Assembly (NCBI RefSeq): GCF_029892425.1
Contig: NZ_JARXWB010000012.1
Location: forward strand, 175,806 to 239,805
Origin: Bradyrhizobium sp. BR13661
GTDB taxonomy: Bacteria; Pseudomonadota; Alphaproteobacteria; Rhizobiales; Xanthobacteraceae
Reading direction: 5' to 3'
Length of the DNA stretch: 64,000 nt
Every line of letters starts with the position of its first letter. Positions within the stretch are counted from its first letter, which is position 1. This document shows, one piece after another, positions 26,033-34,955 of the stretch. Both the position numbers and the translations under genes were made by a program. The notes under the pieces are model-generated. The model searched no databases and was not told the DNA's origin. It saw nothing but the letters and a program-made list of their open reading frames with translations.

Positions 26033-26689
26033 ATGGCCGCAATGCCGTCCGGGCTTGGCTGGATCGTGGGTGGGGCGGCAGCAGCCGTGCTGTTGCCGTC
26101 GCTGGCGATCGGGCTCGCCATGCCGTTCTGGATCGCACTCGCGATCAGCGCGGCTGCGGGGGGCGGCATCGGCGTGGCGCTGGCGCCGAGAAACCGGTTC
26201 GCCGCGCTGGAAGCCAGCGGCATCGCGCGCGGCAAGATCGAATTTGCGAACGAACTGCTGGCCGAAGCCGAGCCGCTCGCCGAACGGATGGATTATACGG
26301 CCTCCGCAATCCGCACCCGTGCGGTCGCCGACCGTATCCGTCACCTGGTGCAGATCGCCCGCGACATTTTTGTGGCCATCGAGAGTGATCCTTTGCGGCT
26401 CGACCGCGTGCGCCGGTTCCTGACTTACTACCTGCCGCGCGCGGCCGAGATCGCCGACGCCTACCGCGCGCTGGAAAAGAGCGCCGTGCCCGACACCGCG
26501 CGGCTGACCGCCACGGGCGACATGATCGAACGGCTCGACGGCGCCTTCACCCGCTATGCCGCCAATCTCAGAGATGCCGACCTCGACAAGCTGGATATCG
26601 AGCTCAAGCTCCTGAGAAGCTCGCTCGACGAGGACATCGGCCCGACGCCGCCGGCCACGCCGGTCGAGAGCAAGAGAGGAACATCCTGA
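26033..26689 (+). CDS. XpaC-family protein
   Basis: A 218-residue protein of the XpaC type (named from 5-bromo-4-chloroindolyl phosphate hydrolysis, true role unknown), a frequent partner of TelA. Two N-terminal membrane segments (about 8-27 and 28-50) precede a helical cytoplasmic part (about 55-205). It starts at the base after the vWA gene stop, and its own stop overlaps the next ATG by one base, so the operon is translationally coupled. Confidence 0.83.
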   Translation: MAAMPSGLGWIVGGAAAAVLLPSLAIGLAMPFWIALAISAAAGGGIGVALAPRNRFAALEASGIARGKIEFANELLAEAEPLAERMDYTASAIRTRAVADRIRHLVQIARDIFVAIESDPLRLDRVRRFLTYYLPRAAEIADAYRALEKSAVPDTARLTATGDMIERLDGAFTRYAANLRDADLDKLDIELKLLRSSLDEDIGPTPPATPVESKRGTS

Positions 26690-27798
26690 TGGCTATCTCG
26701 CGCCGCGCCTTCGGCATCGGCCTCGTCGCAGCCAGCGCGGCGGCGACCGGCGGCTATGTTTATTTGCGCGAACATCCCGAGATCGCCGGCCGCTTCGGCG
26801 AGGCCAAACGGCTGTTCGGCTTTGCCGGCGGCGAGAAGGAAGGTTTTCTCGCCAACGCCCGCGTCAAGAGCACGCTGGAGCGCCGGTTCGGACTGATCCT
26901 CGACGGCCGCCGCGCGGGTTCGGTCGAAATGGTTCGCGAGCGCGCGCTGCTGGACCAGAAGCCGCAATTCCTCTGGCCGTCGTCATCCGTTCTGGTCGAA
27001 GTGGCGCGGTCGTCGGGCGTCAAGATCTCGCGCGACCAGGTGATCTTCAACTCGCCGATCGTGCTCTATTCCTGGGATCGCATTGCCGACGGCCTGGTGA
27101 AGGGCGGCATCGCCCAGCCTGCCGGCGGGCCGCGCTACACCGTGGATCTGTCGAAGCTGCTTAAGGCCATCATCGCCGGTGAGAACTGGTCGGCGATCGG
27201 CGTCTCCGATCTGTTCGGTCGCGCCCGCGTGGTCTCGACCGATCCGAACAAATCCAACTCCGGCTTCATGTTCGCCGGCCTTGCAGCGAGCCTGCTCTCG
27301 GGCGACGTGGTGATGCCGGAGACATTGGGCAAGATCGACGGCGATGTCGGCACCGTGTTTCGGCGCATGGGTTTCAAGCCGCCGTCGTCCGGCAAGCTGT
27401 TTGACGATTACGTCGCCGGCGGCGCAGGCGCGCAGCCGCTGATCGTCGGCTACGAGAACCAGCTCGTCGAATGGGTGCTCCAGGATGCAGATCGCTGGAA
27501 GAGGCTGGAGGCAAACGCACCAGCCAAACCCGTGATCCTTTATCCGCAGCCGACGGTGTTCTCGGCCCATCCGCTCATCAGCATCGAGCGCCAGGCCGAC
27601 GATCTCATCGAGGCCCTGACGAGCGAGAGCTTGCTCGAAATGGCCTGGGAGGACCACGGCTTCCGCGGACCGCTCGGCACCATCGGCAAGGCGCGCAACG
27701 CGCTGCTGCAATCACGCCTGCTCGAACGGATCGACGCGGTGCTGCCGATGCCCGACGCCCCGGTCATGCTGGCCCTGCTCGACCGCCTTGCGACGTAA
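26689..27798 (+). CDS. Tat-type solute-binding-like protein of the TelA operon
   Basis: A 369-residue exported or membrane-tethered protein. The N-terminus SRRAFGIG followed by a hydrophobic helix resembles a twin-arginine signal. The body resembles an extracellular solute-binding protein (QFLWPSSSVLVEVARSSGVK, DPNKSNSGFMFAGLAASLLS) and is related in style to the solute-binding half of the vWA lipoprotein two genes upstream. Function is unknown. It ends 10 bp from the converging serA gene. Confidence 0.8.
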   Translation: MAISRRAFGIGLVAASAAATGGYVYLREHPEIAGRFGEAKRLFGFAGGEKEGFLANARVKSTLERRFGLILDGRRAGSVEMVRERALLDQKPQFLWPSSSVLVEVARSSGVKISRDQVIFNSPIVLYSWDRIADGLVKGGIAQPAGGPRYTVDLSKLLKAIIAGENWSAIGVSDLFGRARVVSTDPNKSNSGFMFAGLAASLLSGDVVMPETLGKIDGDVGTVFRRMGFKPPSSGKLFDDYVAGGAGAQPLIVGYENQLVEWVLQDADRWKRLEANAPAKPVILYPQPTVFSAHPLISIERQADDLIEALTSESLLEMAWEDHGFRGPLGTIGKARNALLQSRLLERIDAVLPMPDAPVMLALLDRLAT

Positions 27799-27808
27799 CC
27801 AACCGTCT

Positions 27809-29053
27809 CTAGTGCTCGAACACCAGCCGCGCGCCGACCGTGCCTTCGAGTGCGCTGATCTGCGCCAGCAGCGCGCCCGAATCCGCACCACCGAGATCGG
27901 CGTCGAGCACGACGTAGCCGAGGTCACCCGCGGTCTCCAGATATTGCGCGGCGATGTTGATGTCGCGCTGGAGGAAGACCTCGTTCAGGCGGCGCAGCAT
28001 GCCCGGCACGTTGCGATGGACGTGGCTGAAGCGCGCGCCGGAGGGACGCAAATGCAGCTGCACTTCGGGGAAATTGACCGCGCCCATGGTCGAACCGGTA
28101 ATGAAAAAATCGACCAGCTTGCGCGCGACCTCGCCGCCGATGCGCTCCTGCGCCTCTTCGGTGGAACCGCCCACATGCGGCGTGAGGATCACGTTGTTGA
28201 GGCCCTGCACCGGGCTCTTGAAGCGCTCCGAGTTCGACGACGGCTCGACCGGGAAGACGTCGATCGCGGCACCCGCGATGTGACCGTCGCGCAGCGCGCC
28301 GGCGAGCGCATCGAGATCGACCACGGTGCCGCGGCTGTTGTTGATCAGGAACGAGCCTGATTTCATCGCTCGCAGTTCCTTCTCGCCGATCATGCCCGCC
28401 GTCTCCGGCGTCTCGGGCACGTGCAGGCTGACGATGTCGCTCTGCGCCAGCAATTCCTCGAGCTTCTCGACAGGCTCGGTATTGCCGTGGCGGAGCTTGT
28501 CGGTGCGATCGTAGTAGATCACCCGCATGCCCATGGCTTCGGCGAGCGTCGAGAGCTGCGAGCCGATATTGCCATAGCCGATGATGCCCAGCGTGCGGCC
28601 GCGCACCTCGCGGCTGCCGGCCGCGGATTTGTCCCAGCCGCCCTCGTGGGCCGAAACCGAGCGCGGGAAGATCTGCCGCAGCAGCATCACGATCTCGCCG
28701 ATCACGAGTTCGGCGACGCTGCGCGTGTTGGAGAACGGCGCATTGAACACCGGGATGCCGCGCCTGCGCGCTGCCAGCAGATCCACCTGGTTGGTGCCGA
28801 CGCTGAAGCAGCCGACAGCGAGCAGCCCGTCAGCGGCTTCCAACACCTCGTCGGTGATCTGGGTGCGCGAGCGAATGCCGAGCAGCGACACGCCCTTGAG
28901 CGCCTGGCGCAGCGCCTCGCCATCCAGCGCCTTGGTCAGGCGTTCGACATTGGTGAAGCCTGCGCCCTTGAACAGATCCACGGCGCTGTCGTTGACACCT
29001 TCAAGCAGTAGCGCCTTCGCGCTCCGCTCAGGGTTTTGGCCTGCGGCTGGCAT
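27809..29053 (-). CDS. serA: D-3-phosphoglycerate dehydrogenase
   Basis: First enzyme of serine synthesis, oxidising 3-phosphoglycerate to 3-phosphohydroxypyruvate with NAD. The 414-residue protein has the NAD site GIIGYGNIGS (157-166), catalytic Arg and Asp region NNSRGTVVDLD, a His in HVGGSTEEAQ and a C-terminal ACT domain (about 340-414) for serine feedback; this is the shorter, E. coli-like type. The start ATG at 29053 matches homology (KALLLEGVNDSAV). The frame stays open about 800 bp further upstream through the neighbouring phosphatase gene, which is a shadow. Confidence 0.94.
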   Translation of the reverse strand: MPAAGQNPERSAKALLLEGVNDSAVDLFKGAGFTNVERLTKALDGEALRQALKGVSLLGIRSRTQITDEVLEAADGLLAVGCFSVGTNQVDLLAARRRGIPVFNAPFSNTRSVAELVIGEIVMLLRQIFPRSVSAHEGGWDKSAAGSREVRGRTLGIIGYGNIGSQLSTLAEAMGMRVIYYDRTDKLRHGNTEPVEKLEELLAQSDIVSLHVPETPETAGMIGEKELRAMKSGSFLINNSRGTVVDLDALAGALRDGHIAGAAIDVFPVEPSSNSERFKSPVQGLNNVILTPHVGGSTEEAQERIGGEVARKLVDFFITGSTMGAVNFPEVQLHLRPSGARFSHVHRNVPGMLRRLNEVFLQRDINIAAQYLETAGDLGYVVLDADLGGADSGALLAQISALEGTVGARLVFEH

Positions 29054-29191
29054 AGAATCTCCATGAATGGCGGCTTTGCCGCAGCACATAGACCGTGGAC
29101 GCCGCACAGCACAATAGGCATGAAACCCGGATTTTCGCTTCGTTCCATCCGGCCTCCGCACTACAAGCATACCGAACCTATCGGAACGCTC

Positions 29192-29806
29192 ATGCGCCCA
29201 GCCATTTTCTTCGACTGCGACGGCGTGCTGAACCAGGAGCCGGGCGGCCACGGCGTGCTGGTGCCTGACGACATCCGCCTGATCCCGGGTGCGGGCGCGG
29301 CCGTGCGGACGGCGCGCGAAGCCGGTTACCTCACGATCATCGTGACCAACCGCGCCCAGGTGGCGAAGGGCTTTGTCACACTCGCCGGTCTTGAGATGAT
29401 CTTTGCACGGCTTCGCGAATTGCTGGCCGAAGATGGTGGCATCGTCGATGCCATCTATTTTTGCCCGCATCATCCGGAGCGGACGTCCGGCGGCGCCCCG
29501 GACTTTCAGATCGCCTGCGAATGTCGCAAGCCCGGAACATTGCTGTTGCGCAGGGCCGTCGCCGATTTCGGCATCGATGTCAGCCGATCCGTGCTGATCG
29601 GCGACAGCCTGCGCGACATTGGCGCGGGGGGCGCGATGGGCCTGAAGAGCTACGGCGTGCGGACCGGGTACGCCTGCCGCGATGTCGAGCGCTATCCGGA
29701 TCGCGCGCCGCCGGTGCCCGACCGGATGTTTGCCGACGTCGGCGAGGCCGTCGCATTCTGCTTGGCTCATCCGGCGAACCACGGACAAGCCGGCCAGCCC
29801 GATTGA
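29192..29806 (+). CDS. HAD-IIIA phosphatase, GmhB-like (heptose bisphosphate phosphatase type)
   Basis: A 204-residue HAD phosphatase. The nucleophile motif is FDCDGVLN (D8, D10), with VTNRAQ and GDSLRD as motifs II and III. The zinc-binding set of GmhB is present: C91, H93, C109 and C111 in CPHHPE and CECRKP. GmhB removes the 7-phosphate of heptose 1,7-bisphosphate, and a GmhA-like isomerase and HldE-like fusion lie in the same cluster, which supports the role. Met codons at 29120 would add a leader without homology, so 29192 was preferred. Confidence 0.88.
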   Translation: MRPAIFFDCDGVLNQEPGGHGVLVPDDIRLIPGAGAAVRTAREAGYLTIIVTNRAQVAKGFVTLAGLEMIFARLRELLAEDGGIVDAIYFCPHHPERTSGGAPDFQIACECRKPGTLLLRRAVADFGIDVSRSVLIGDSLRDIGAGGAMGLKSYGVRTGYACRDVERYPDRAPPVPDRMFADVGEAVAFCLAHPANHGQAGQPD

Positions 29807-29884
29807 CGCGGTCCGGCCATTCGCCGATACCGGCATGATCTCGATTCGCATCTTGTCGATTCACATGGGGACTGGACCGGACGG

Positions 29885-31036
29885 ATGAAGACAGCTCTGG
29901 TGATCGGCGGCGGCATCGCCGGCTGCGCGGCGACGCATCAACTCATGAAGCTGGGCGGCTGGGACGTCACGATCGTCGAGGCCGCGCCGTTCCTCGGCGC
30001 CGGCGTGCGCACCTTCTGGTATGGCGGCCATCCCTACACTTTCGGCCCGCGCCACTTCCTGACCCAGAACCGCGCCGTGTACGATTACATGGACGCGATC
30101 GTTCCCTTACGCTCCTGCGCCGACCATCAGTTTATCACCTATGTCGAGCGCGATAACGCCTTCTACAATTATCCGATCCACGAGGACGACATCGCGCGGA
30201 TGCCTGATAGCGACAAGATCGCGGCCGAACGCCGGTCGTCACGCGGCGTTGCCGAGGCAAAAAACCTCGAGGAATATTGGGTCGGGTCGGTCGGCCAGAC
30301 GCTCTATGACAAGCTGATCGACAAGTACAACAAGAAGATGTGGCTGGTCGACGACAACAAGCGCATCGACACGTTCAACTGGTCACCGAAGGGCGTCACC
30401 ATCAAGAGCGGCTCCCGCGCCGCGTGGGACACGGCTTGGTCGGCCTATCCGCACGCGGAAGACGGTTACAACCGCTATTTCGACGTCGCGACCGAAGGCG
30501 CGCGCGTGCTGTTGTCGACCCGCATCGAGCAGTATGATCTACCGGCGCGCGCGGTCTGGTTCGGCGGCGAGAAGCACACATACGACGTCATCATCTCGAC
30601 CATCTCGCCGGACGAGCCGTTCGGCCGCTGCCATGGCGAGCTCGCCTTCATCGGCCGCGACTTCCACAAGATCGTGCTGCCGACCGAGCACGTCTTCCCC
30701 GAGCACGTCTACTTCCTGTATTACGCCAATGACGAGGCGTTCACGCGGCTCGTCGAGTACAAGAAGTTCACGCACCACAAGTCGCCGACCAGCCTCGTCG
30801 GAATGGAGATCCCCTCGCACAACGGCAAGCACTATCCGCTGCCGTTCAAGTCCGAGCAGGAGCTCGCGCGCAAATATTACGCGCTGATGCCGGACCACGT
30901 TTATTCGATCGGCCGCGCCGGCAGCTATCGCTACGGCCTCGACATCGACGACTGCCTCGAGCAGGCGATGGTGATGGCGCGCCAGATCGCCGAAGGCGGC
31001 CGCGACCATCCGGTGCCGATCGAGGCCTGGCGCTAG
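29885..31036 (+). CDS. UDP-galactopyranose mutase-like flavoprotein
   Basis: A 383-residue FAD protein resembling UDP-galactopyranose mutase, which converts a nucleotide-linked pyranose to its furanose form. The dinucleotide site is IGGGIAGCAA (7-16). Mutase-style segments include HFLTQNRAVYDYMD, FITYVERDNAFYNYPIHEDD and the C-terminal SIGRAGSYRYGLDIDDCLEQ. In this cluster it may ring-contract the modified sugar rather than galactose. It is directly followed by the C-methyltransferase with no gap. Confidence 0.83.
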   Translation: MKTALVIGGGIAGCAATHQLMKLGGWDVTIVEAAPFLGAGVRTFWYGGHPYTFGPRHFLTQNRAVYDYMDAIVPLRSCADHQFITYVERDNAFYNYPIHEDDIARMPDSDKIAAERRSSRGVAEAKNLEEYWVGSVGQTLYDKLIDKYNKKMWLVDDNKRIDTFNWSPKGVTIKSGSRAAWDTAWSAYPHAEDGYNRYFDVATEGARVLLSTRIEQYDLPARAVWFGGEKHTYDVIISTISPDEPFGRCHGELAFIGRDFHKIVLPTEHVFPEHVYFLYYANDEAFTRLVEYKKFTHHKSPTSLVGMEIPSHNGKHYPLPFKSEQELARKYYALMPDHVYSIGRAGSYRYGLDIDDCLEQAMVMARQIAEGGRDHPVPIEAWR

Positions 31037-32248
31037 ATGACCGGGGCCGCCGCCACGCCGCATCGCTGCGTCGTCTGCGGATCGGGCGAATCAGAGACGA
31101 TTTGGTCGGTGGCGCGCACGCCGATGCACGCGGTGCGTCCGGCCGGCATGGCGGACATTGCAAGTGGCTTCGGCCAACTGGACATTGTCGCCTGCAGCAG
31201 TTGCGGACATCTCTCCAACCGTGCCTTCGACACTGACGCGGCCGATGAGCTCTATGGCGCACTGGTCCTGACCAACGAGCCGGTAAGCCCGGGCATGATC
31301 GCCGCAGTGGACGAGACCGCGGCGCTGATCATGCGGCATCTCAAACATGTCCCTGCCGTGCTCGAAGTCGGCGGCGGCGGCGGCGCGCTGTCTCTGGCGT
31401 TGGCACGACGCTCGGCGCATGTCGATCTGGTCGAGCCCAGCCGCGCACTTCGGCCCGAGCGATTTGCCGGCACCGGCGTGACACTGCACCGCGCGATGTT
31501 TCCGGTCCCGGCGCTCAAGGGGCGCCGCTTCGATGCGGTAGTGTGCCGGCAGGTCATCGAGCATGTTCCGGAGCCCGCGCCATTCCTGGCCGCGCTGCGC
31601 GCAAGCCTAGCCGATGACGGCATCGCCTATCTCGAAATGCCCAGCGCCGATGACATCCTGCGCCGCCATTCGATCGTCGATTTCCATTATCCGCATGTGC
31701 ACTATTATCGGCGCACCGAGATGGAGCTGTTGCTCGCGCGCGCCGGCTTCGCGCTCGCGGAGGTTTTTGACATCAAGCAGGGGCACGATATGGGCTTCCT
31801 GCTGCGTGCGGCGAAAACGCTCGCGCATGAGGCCCCCGTGTCGACCGGTTTCTTGCCCTCGGAATTTGCCGCAGCGCTGGCGAAACGGCGATCACGGGCG
31901 GCACAACGTCTCGCTGAGATCAGCGGTCCGATCGCACTCTACGGGGCCAATGCCTATGCGCAGGCACTGCTCGGCCTCTATCAGCAGAGCACACCGTTCG
32001 CCGCTGTTTTCGACGACACGGCCTCCTATGCGGGACGTTGCGTCTACGGCCCCGCGGGCGAGATCACCATCGAACCACCGAGCGCGGAACGCCTTGCCGG
32101 CATGGCGGCCGTCGTCATCGCGGCCTACCTGCACGATGCCGAGATCGCGCGAAAAATCGCCGCGATGGGATTCGGAGGCCCCGTCTACACGCTGCGCGCG
32201 CCGGCGCCGGACGGGCCGGGCCGGATCGCGAGCCTGTTCGATCCGTAG
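31037..32248 (+). CDS. Sugar C-methyltransferase-like SAM enzyme
   Basis: A 403-residue three-part protein: an N-terminal zinc-binding module (C11, C14, C53, C56), a Rossmann SAM-methyltransferase core (LEVGGGGGALSLALA, about 110-124; VCRQVIEHV) and a C-terminal Rossmann-like domain (GPIALYGANAYAQALLGLYQ). This order is that of nucleotide-sugar C-methyltransferases such as those making branched deoxy sugars. The substrate is unknown; the neighbouring mutase-like and heptose-type genes suggest an activated sugar. It abuts the preceding stop and converges with the TylF-type gene. Confidence 0.85.
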   Translation: MTGAAATPHRCVVCGSGESETIWSVARTPMHAVRPAGMADIASGFGQLDIVACSSCGHLSNRAFDTDAADELYGALVLTNEPVSPGMIAAVDETAALIMRHLKHVPAVLEVGGGGGALSLALARRSAHVDLVEPSRALRPERFAGTGVTLHRAMFPVPALKGRRFDAVVCRQVIEHVPEPAPFLAALRASLADDGIAYLEMPSADDILRRHSIVDFHYPHVHYYRRTEMELLLARAGFALAEVFDIKQGHDMGFLLRAAKTLAHEAPVSTGFLPSEFAAALAKRRSRAAQRLAEISGPIALYGANAYAQALLGLYQQSTPFAAVFDDTASYAGRCVYGPAGEITIEPPSAERLAGMAAVVIAAYLHDAEIARKIAAMGFGGPVYTLRAPAPDGPGRIASLFDP

Positions 32249-32254
32249 AGCCGA

Positions 32255-33037
32255 TCAGATCAGATCGGAGTCGATCTCCGAGGCGATGTAGGACCGCCCC
32301 CACCAGCCGATGTCGAGATGGCGCACGAAGCGCCAGTGCGAGCGCTGGCGGTATTCGACGAAGGCCTTCGCCAGCCCGCGGCCGGGATTGCCGCGATTCC
32401 CGACGAAGAGATCGTCGATATAAAGCACCGATCCGGCCTGAAGCAGCGGCTCGATGAAATCGAACACGGGGATGGCGGATTCATAGAGATCGCAATCGAT
32501 ATTCGCGAGCGCGATCTTGCGCCCGCTGCTTGCGAATTGCTGCTTCAGCGCAGGCGTAAGCGAATCGCCGTAGAGGCCCTTCACCGTGCGCACCTTGTCC
32601 GCGTAGATGCCGTGCTCGCCGATCAGGCGCAAAAACTCCTGCTCTGAGGTCGCGAGCGCGCCCTGCGTCCATTTGCCGACGCTGGTCTCGGTCTCCGGCG
32701 CCGGCAGGCCGGCAAAGCTGTCGAAAGCCCAGAACGCCATGTCGTGGAGATTCTTGCGCCGTGCCTCGGTCAGCGCCATGCGGAAGGTGCGCGCACGATG
32801 GCAGCCGAATTCGTGATAGTCGCCGGCGATCTCGTTCTCCTTCAGGAAATCGAAGACCTGGCGAAAGAATTTCAGCTTCTCGCTCTGCCTGACCTGCTGG
32901 TTGTAGCGGATCTCGTCTTCCGCGGACCAGTTCCCAAGCGCCGCACCATCGGCGATTTCGACCCAGGGTTCGCGGGCGAGCGGCCTGATCCCGGTCACGG
33001 GACCTGCGGGAACATCGTCGGCACGATCGCTGCTCAT
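32255..33037 (-). CDS. TylF/MycF-family O-methyltransferase
   Basis: A 260-residue SAM-dependent methyltransferase of the TylF type, which O-methylates sugar hydroxyls using a divalent metal. Family signs are YHEFGCHRARTFRMAL (SAM loop), FWAFDSFAGLP, ANIDCDLYESAIPVFDFIEP with the metal-binding acidic residues, and YIDDLF. It runs opposite to the rest of the sugar cluster and ends 6 bp from the C-methyltransferase. Confidence 0.85.
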   Translation of the reverse strand: MSSDRADDVPAGPVTGIRPLAREPWVEIADGAALGNWSAEDEIRYNQQVRQSEKLKFFRQVFDFLKENEIAGDYHEFGCHRARTFRMALTEARRKNLHDMAFWAFDSFAGLPAPETETSVGKWTQGALATSEQEFLRLIGEHGIYADKVRTVKGLYGDSLTPALKQQFASSGRKIALANIDCDLYESAIPVFDFIEPLLQAGSVLYIDDLFVGNRGNPGRGLAKAFVEYRQRSHWRFVRHLDIGWWGRSYIASEIDSDLI

Positions 33038-33417
33038 GGCGCTTCACCGGCTGGAGGTCATTCGCGTTCCACCCGCGCCCGCCTCTGCCGGCCGGGATGG
33101 AATCAGCGCCTGATAGCTTAAGCAAGCGGCCGATCAAGGCCAGCGGCCGTTCGCAGCAGCCATTTGTCGCCGAACGGGGCCATTCCGGCGCACGACCTGT
33201 TGATAACTGCCCCCGGCCTATCGTTTGGGGGCCCCGAATCGACTCAGAACACAGACATGAGTTGGCAATACGCGGACACAGTAAGACTACGGTGCCGCGA
33301 ATTGCAGCGGTTTTGAACGTGCGTCGGGATTCGCAGCGGGATAACCAGATCAGCGGTGATTCGCCAGCTGGCCCGCACACCGGGCTCGACGAAGCACAAA
33401 CGAGGCCGGTTGCGAAG
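33038..33417. other. Divergent intergenic region within the sugar cluster
   Basis: This 380-bp gap separates the leftward methyltransferase from the rightward SIS gene and should hold promoters for both. A CCCCC/GGGGG hairpin lies near 33209-33230. The SIS frame stays open through the gap but the codons do not look coding before about 33319. No RNA or further gene is evident. Confidence 0.4.
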
Positions 33418-34002
33418 GTGGAACACGTCGCACAATATTTGCGGGAGGTCTGCGACATCGCGCGGGCGCTGCCGGCAGGCGAGATCGAGGCGCTCTGCGA
33501 CGAGCTCGTGACCTTGCGCGAGCGCGGCGGCCGGTTGTTCATCCTCGGGGTCGGTGGCAGCGCCGCAAATGCGAGCCACGCCGTCAACGACTTCCGCAAG
33601 CTCTGCGGTATCGAAGCCTACGCACCGACCGACAACGTCTCGGAACTCTCCGCCCGGACCAATGACGAGGGCTGGCCGAGCGTGTTCGTGGAATGGCTGC
33701 GGGTCAGCCATCTTGGACCACGTGACGCCATCCTGGTTCTCTCTGTCGGCGGCGGCAATCTCGAACGCAATGTCAGCCCCAACATCGTCGCGGCGGTGAA
33801 GGAGGCGAAGGCGAAAGACGCGCGCGTGCTCGGCATCGTCGGGCGCGACGGCGGCTATGCAAAGCAGGCCGGCGACGTCGTCGTCGTGATTCCCACTGCG
33901 GCAGAGCAGCGTGTCACGCCGCATGCCGAAGCGTTCCAGGCGGTGGTTTGGCATTGCCTGGTCTCGCATCCGAAGCTGCAGCGCAGCGCCACCAAATGGT
34001 GA
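33418..34002 (+). CDS. SIS-domain sugar isomerase, GmhA-like
   Basis: A sugar-isomerase (SIS) protein like sedoheptulose 7-phosphate isomerase GmhA; from the GTG at 33418 it has 194 residues, the family's usual size. Signature stretches are ILGVGGSAANASHAVNDFRK, LSVGGGNLERNVSPN, VGRDGGYAKQAGD and the His of VTPHAEAFQAVVWH. The start is uncertain: in-frame GTG codons occur at 33319 and 33418, and an ATG only at 33097. It probably isomerises a ketose phosphate to an aldose phosphate for the kinase/nucleotidyltransferase gene downstream. Confidence 0.85.
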   Translation: MEHVAQYLREVCDIARALPAGEIEALCDELVTLRERGGRLFILGVGGSAANASHAVNDFRKLCGIEAYAPTDNVSELSARTNDEGWPSVFVEWLRVSHLGPRDAILVLSVGGGNLERNVSPNIVAAVKEAKAKDARVLGIVGRDGGYAKQAGDVVVVIPTAAEQRVTPHAEAFQAVVWHCLVSHPKLQRSATKW

Positions 34003-34169
34003 GGCGCTGGCTTGGGGACTCCGGGAGGGGTAGTGTTGCGTCGTGCGTGAGTCGTCTTGTTTGCGCGATGCGGAATGCATCTGGCGCAAATGCAGATGGG
34101 TGTGACTTGGCCGCGCCGGGCCGCGTGAGATGGATCCGGCGGGCAACAGGCTGAAGGGGCTTACGCAAC

Positions 34170-34940
34170 ATGAACGCACCGAGCATCGACGCGCTCAACA
34201 TCAAGATCTTCGGTGACGGGGCGGATCTCGCAACGATCCAGCGCACGTCACTTGATCCGCGGATCAAGGGTTTCACCACCAATCCCTCGCTGATGCGTGC
34301 GGCGGGCGTTGGCGATTACCGCACCTTCGGTTGTGCGGCGCTAAAGATGGTGCGCGACCGGCCGATCTGCTTCGAGGTGCTGGGCGACGACCTTGCCACC
34401 ATCACCCACGAAGCCCGCGAGATCGCCTCCTGGGGGCCGAATGTCTATGTGAAGCTCCCGGTGACGACCACCCGCGGCGAGTTCTGCGGCCCCGCCATCG
34501 CTGAGTTGGCGCGCGAAGGCGTAAAGGTCAACGTCACTGCCATTCTGACGCTGAGCCAGGTCGAGCACGTCCGCGACGTGCTCGACGCCAACACGCCGGC
34601 GATCGTCTCGGTGTTCGCCGGGCGCATCGCCGACACCGGCCGTGATCCCGTCGCGATGATGTCGGAAGCGCTCGATATCCTGTCGGATCGCCCGGCCGCG
34701 CAGCTGCTCTGGGCCAGCCCGCGCGAGCTGCTGAATCTGTTCCAGGCCGACGCCATCGGCTGCCACATCATCACGCTCTCCGCCGACCTGCTGAAGAAGT
34801 TCGACCTGATCGGCAAGGACCTCGACATCTATTCGCGCGAGACCGTCGCCATGTTCCGCAATGACGCGCTGGCGGCGGGCTACGAACTGTCACCGCGCAA
34901 GCCGGCCAGGAAGCGCGTGGTCGGCCGTATCGATCGCTAA
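34170..34940 (+). CDS. Transaldolase-family protein
   Basis: A 256-residue transaldolase-fold enzyme. The family opening LNIKIFGDGAD contains the conserved Asp, GFTTNPSL follows, and the Schiff-base Lys is in NVYVKLPVTT. VNVTAILTLSQV and SVFAGRIADTGRDP complete the barrel. It moves three-carbon dihydroxyacetone units between sugar phosphates. A housekeeping copy is expected elsewhere, so this one probably makes or trims the carbon skeleton for the cluster's product. It starts the tight run of genes to 44022. Confidence 0.87.
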   Translation: MNAPSIDALNIKIFGDGADLATIQRTSLDPRIKGFTTNPSLMRAAGVGDYRTFGCAALKMVRDRPICFEVLGDDLATITHEAREIASWGPNVYVKLPVTTTRGEFCGPAIAELAREGVKVNVTAILTLSQVEHVRDVLDANTPAIVSVFAGRIADTGRDPVAMMSEALDILSDRPAAQLLWASPRELLNLFQADAIGCHIITLSADLLKKFDLIGKDLDIYSRETVAMFRNDALAAGYELSPRKPARKRVVGRIDR

Positions 34941-34955
34941 CGACACCGGATTGCA

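Noticed and set aside
29054..29851. 800-bp open upstream extension of serA on the minus strand
   Set aside because: It runs antisense through the phosphatase gene at 29192-29806; dehydrogenase homology begins at 29053.
33097..33417. 107-codon N-terminal extension of the SIS protein
   Set aside because: Beyond the usual length of GmhA-like proteins and composed of intergenic-looking codons, although a start at 33319 cannot be excluded.
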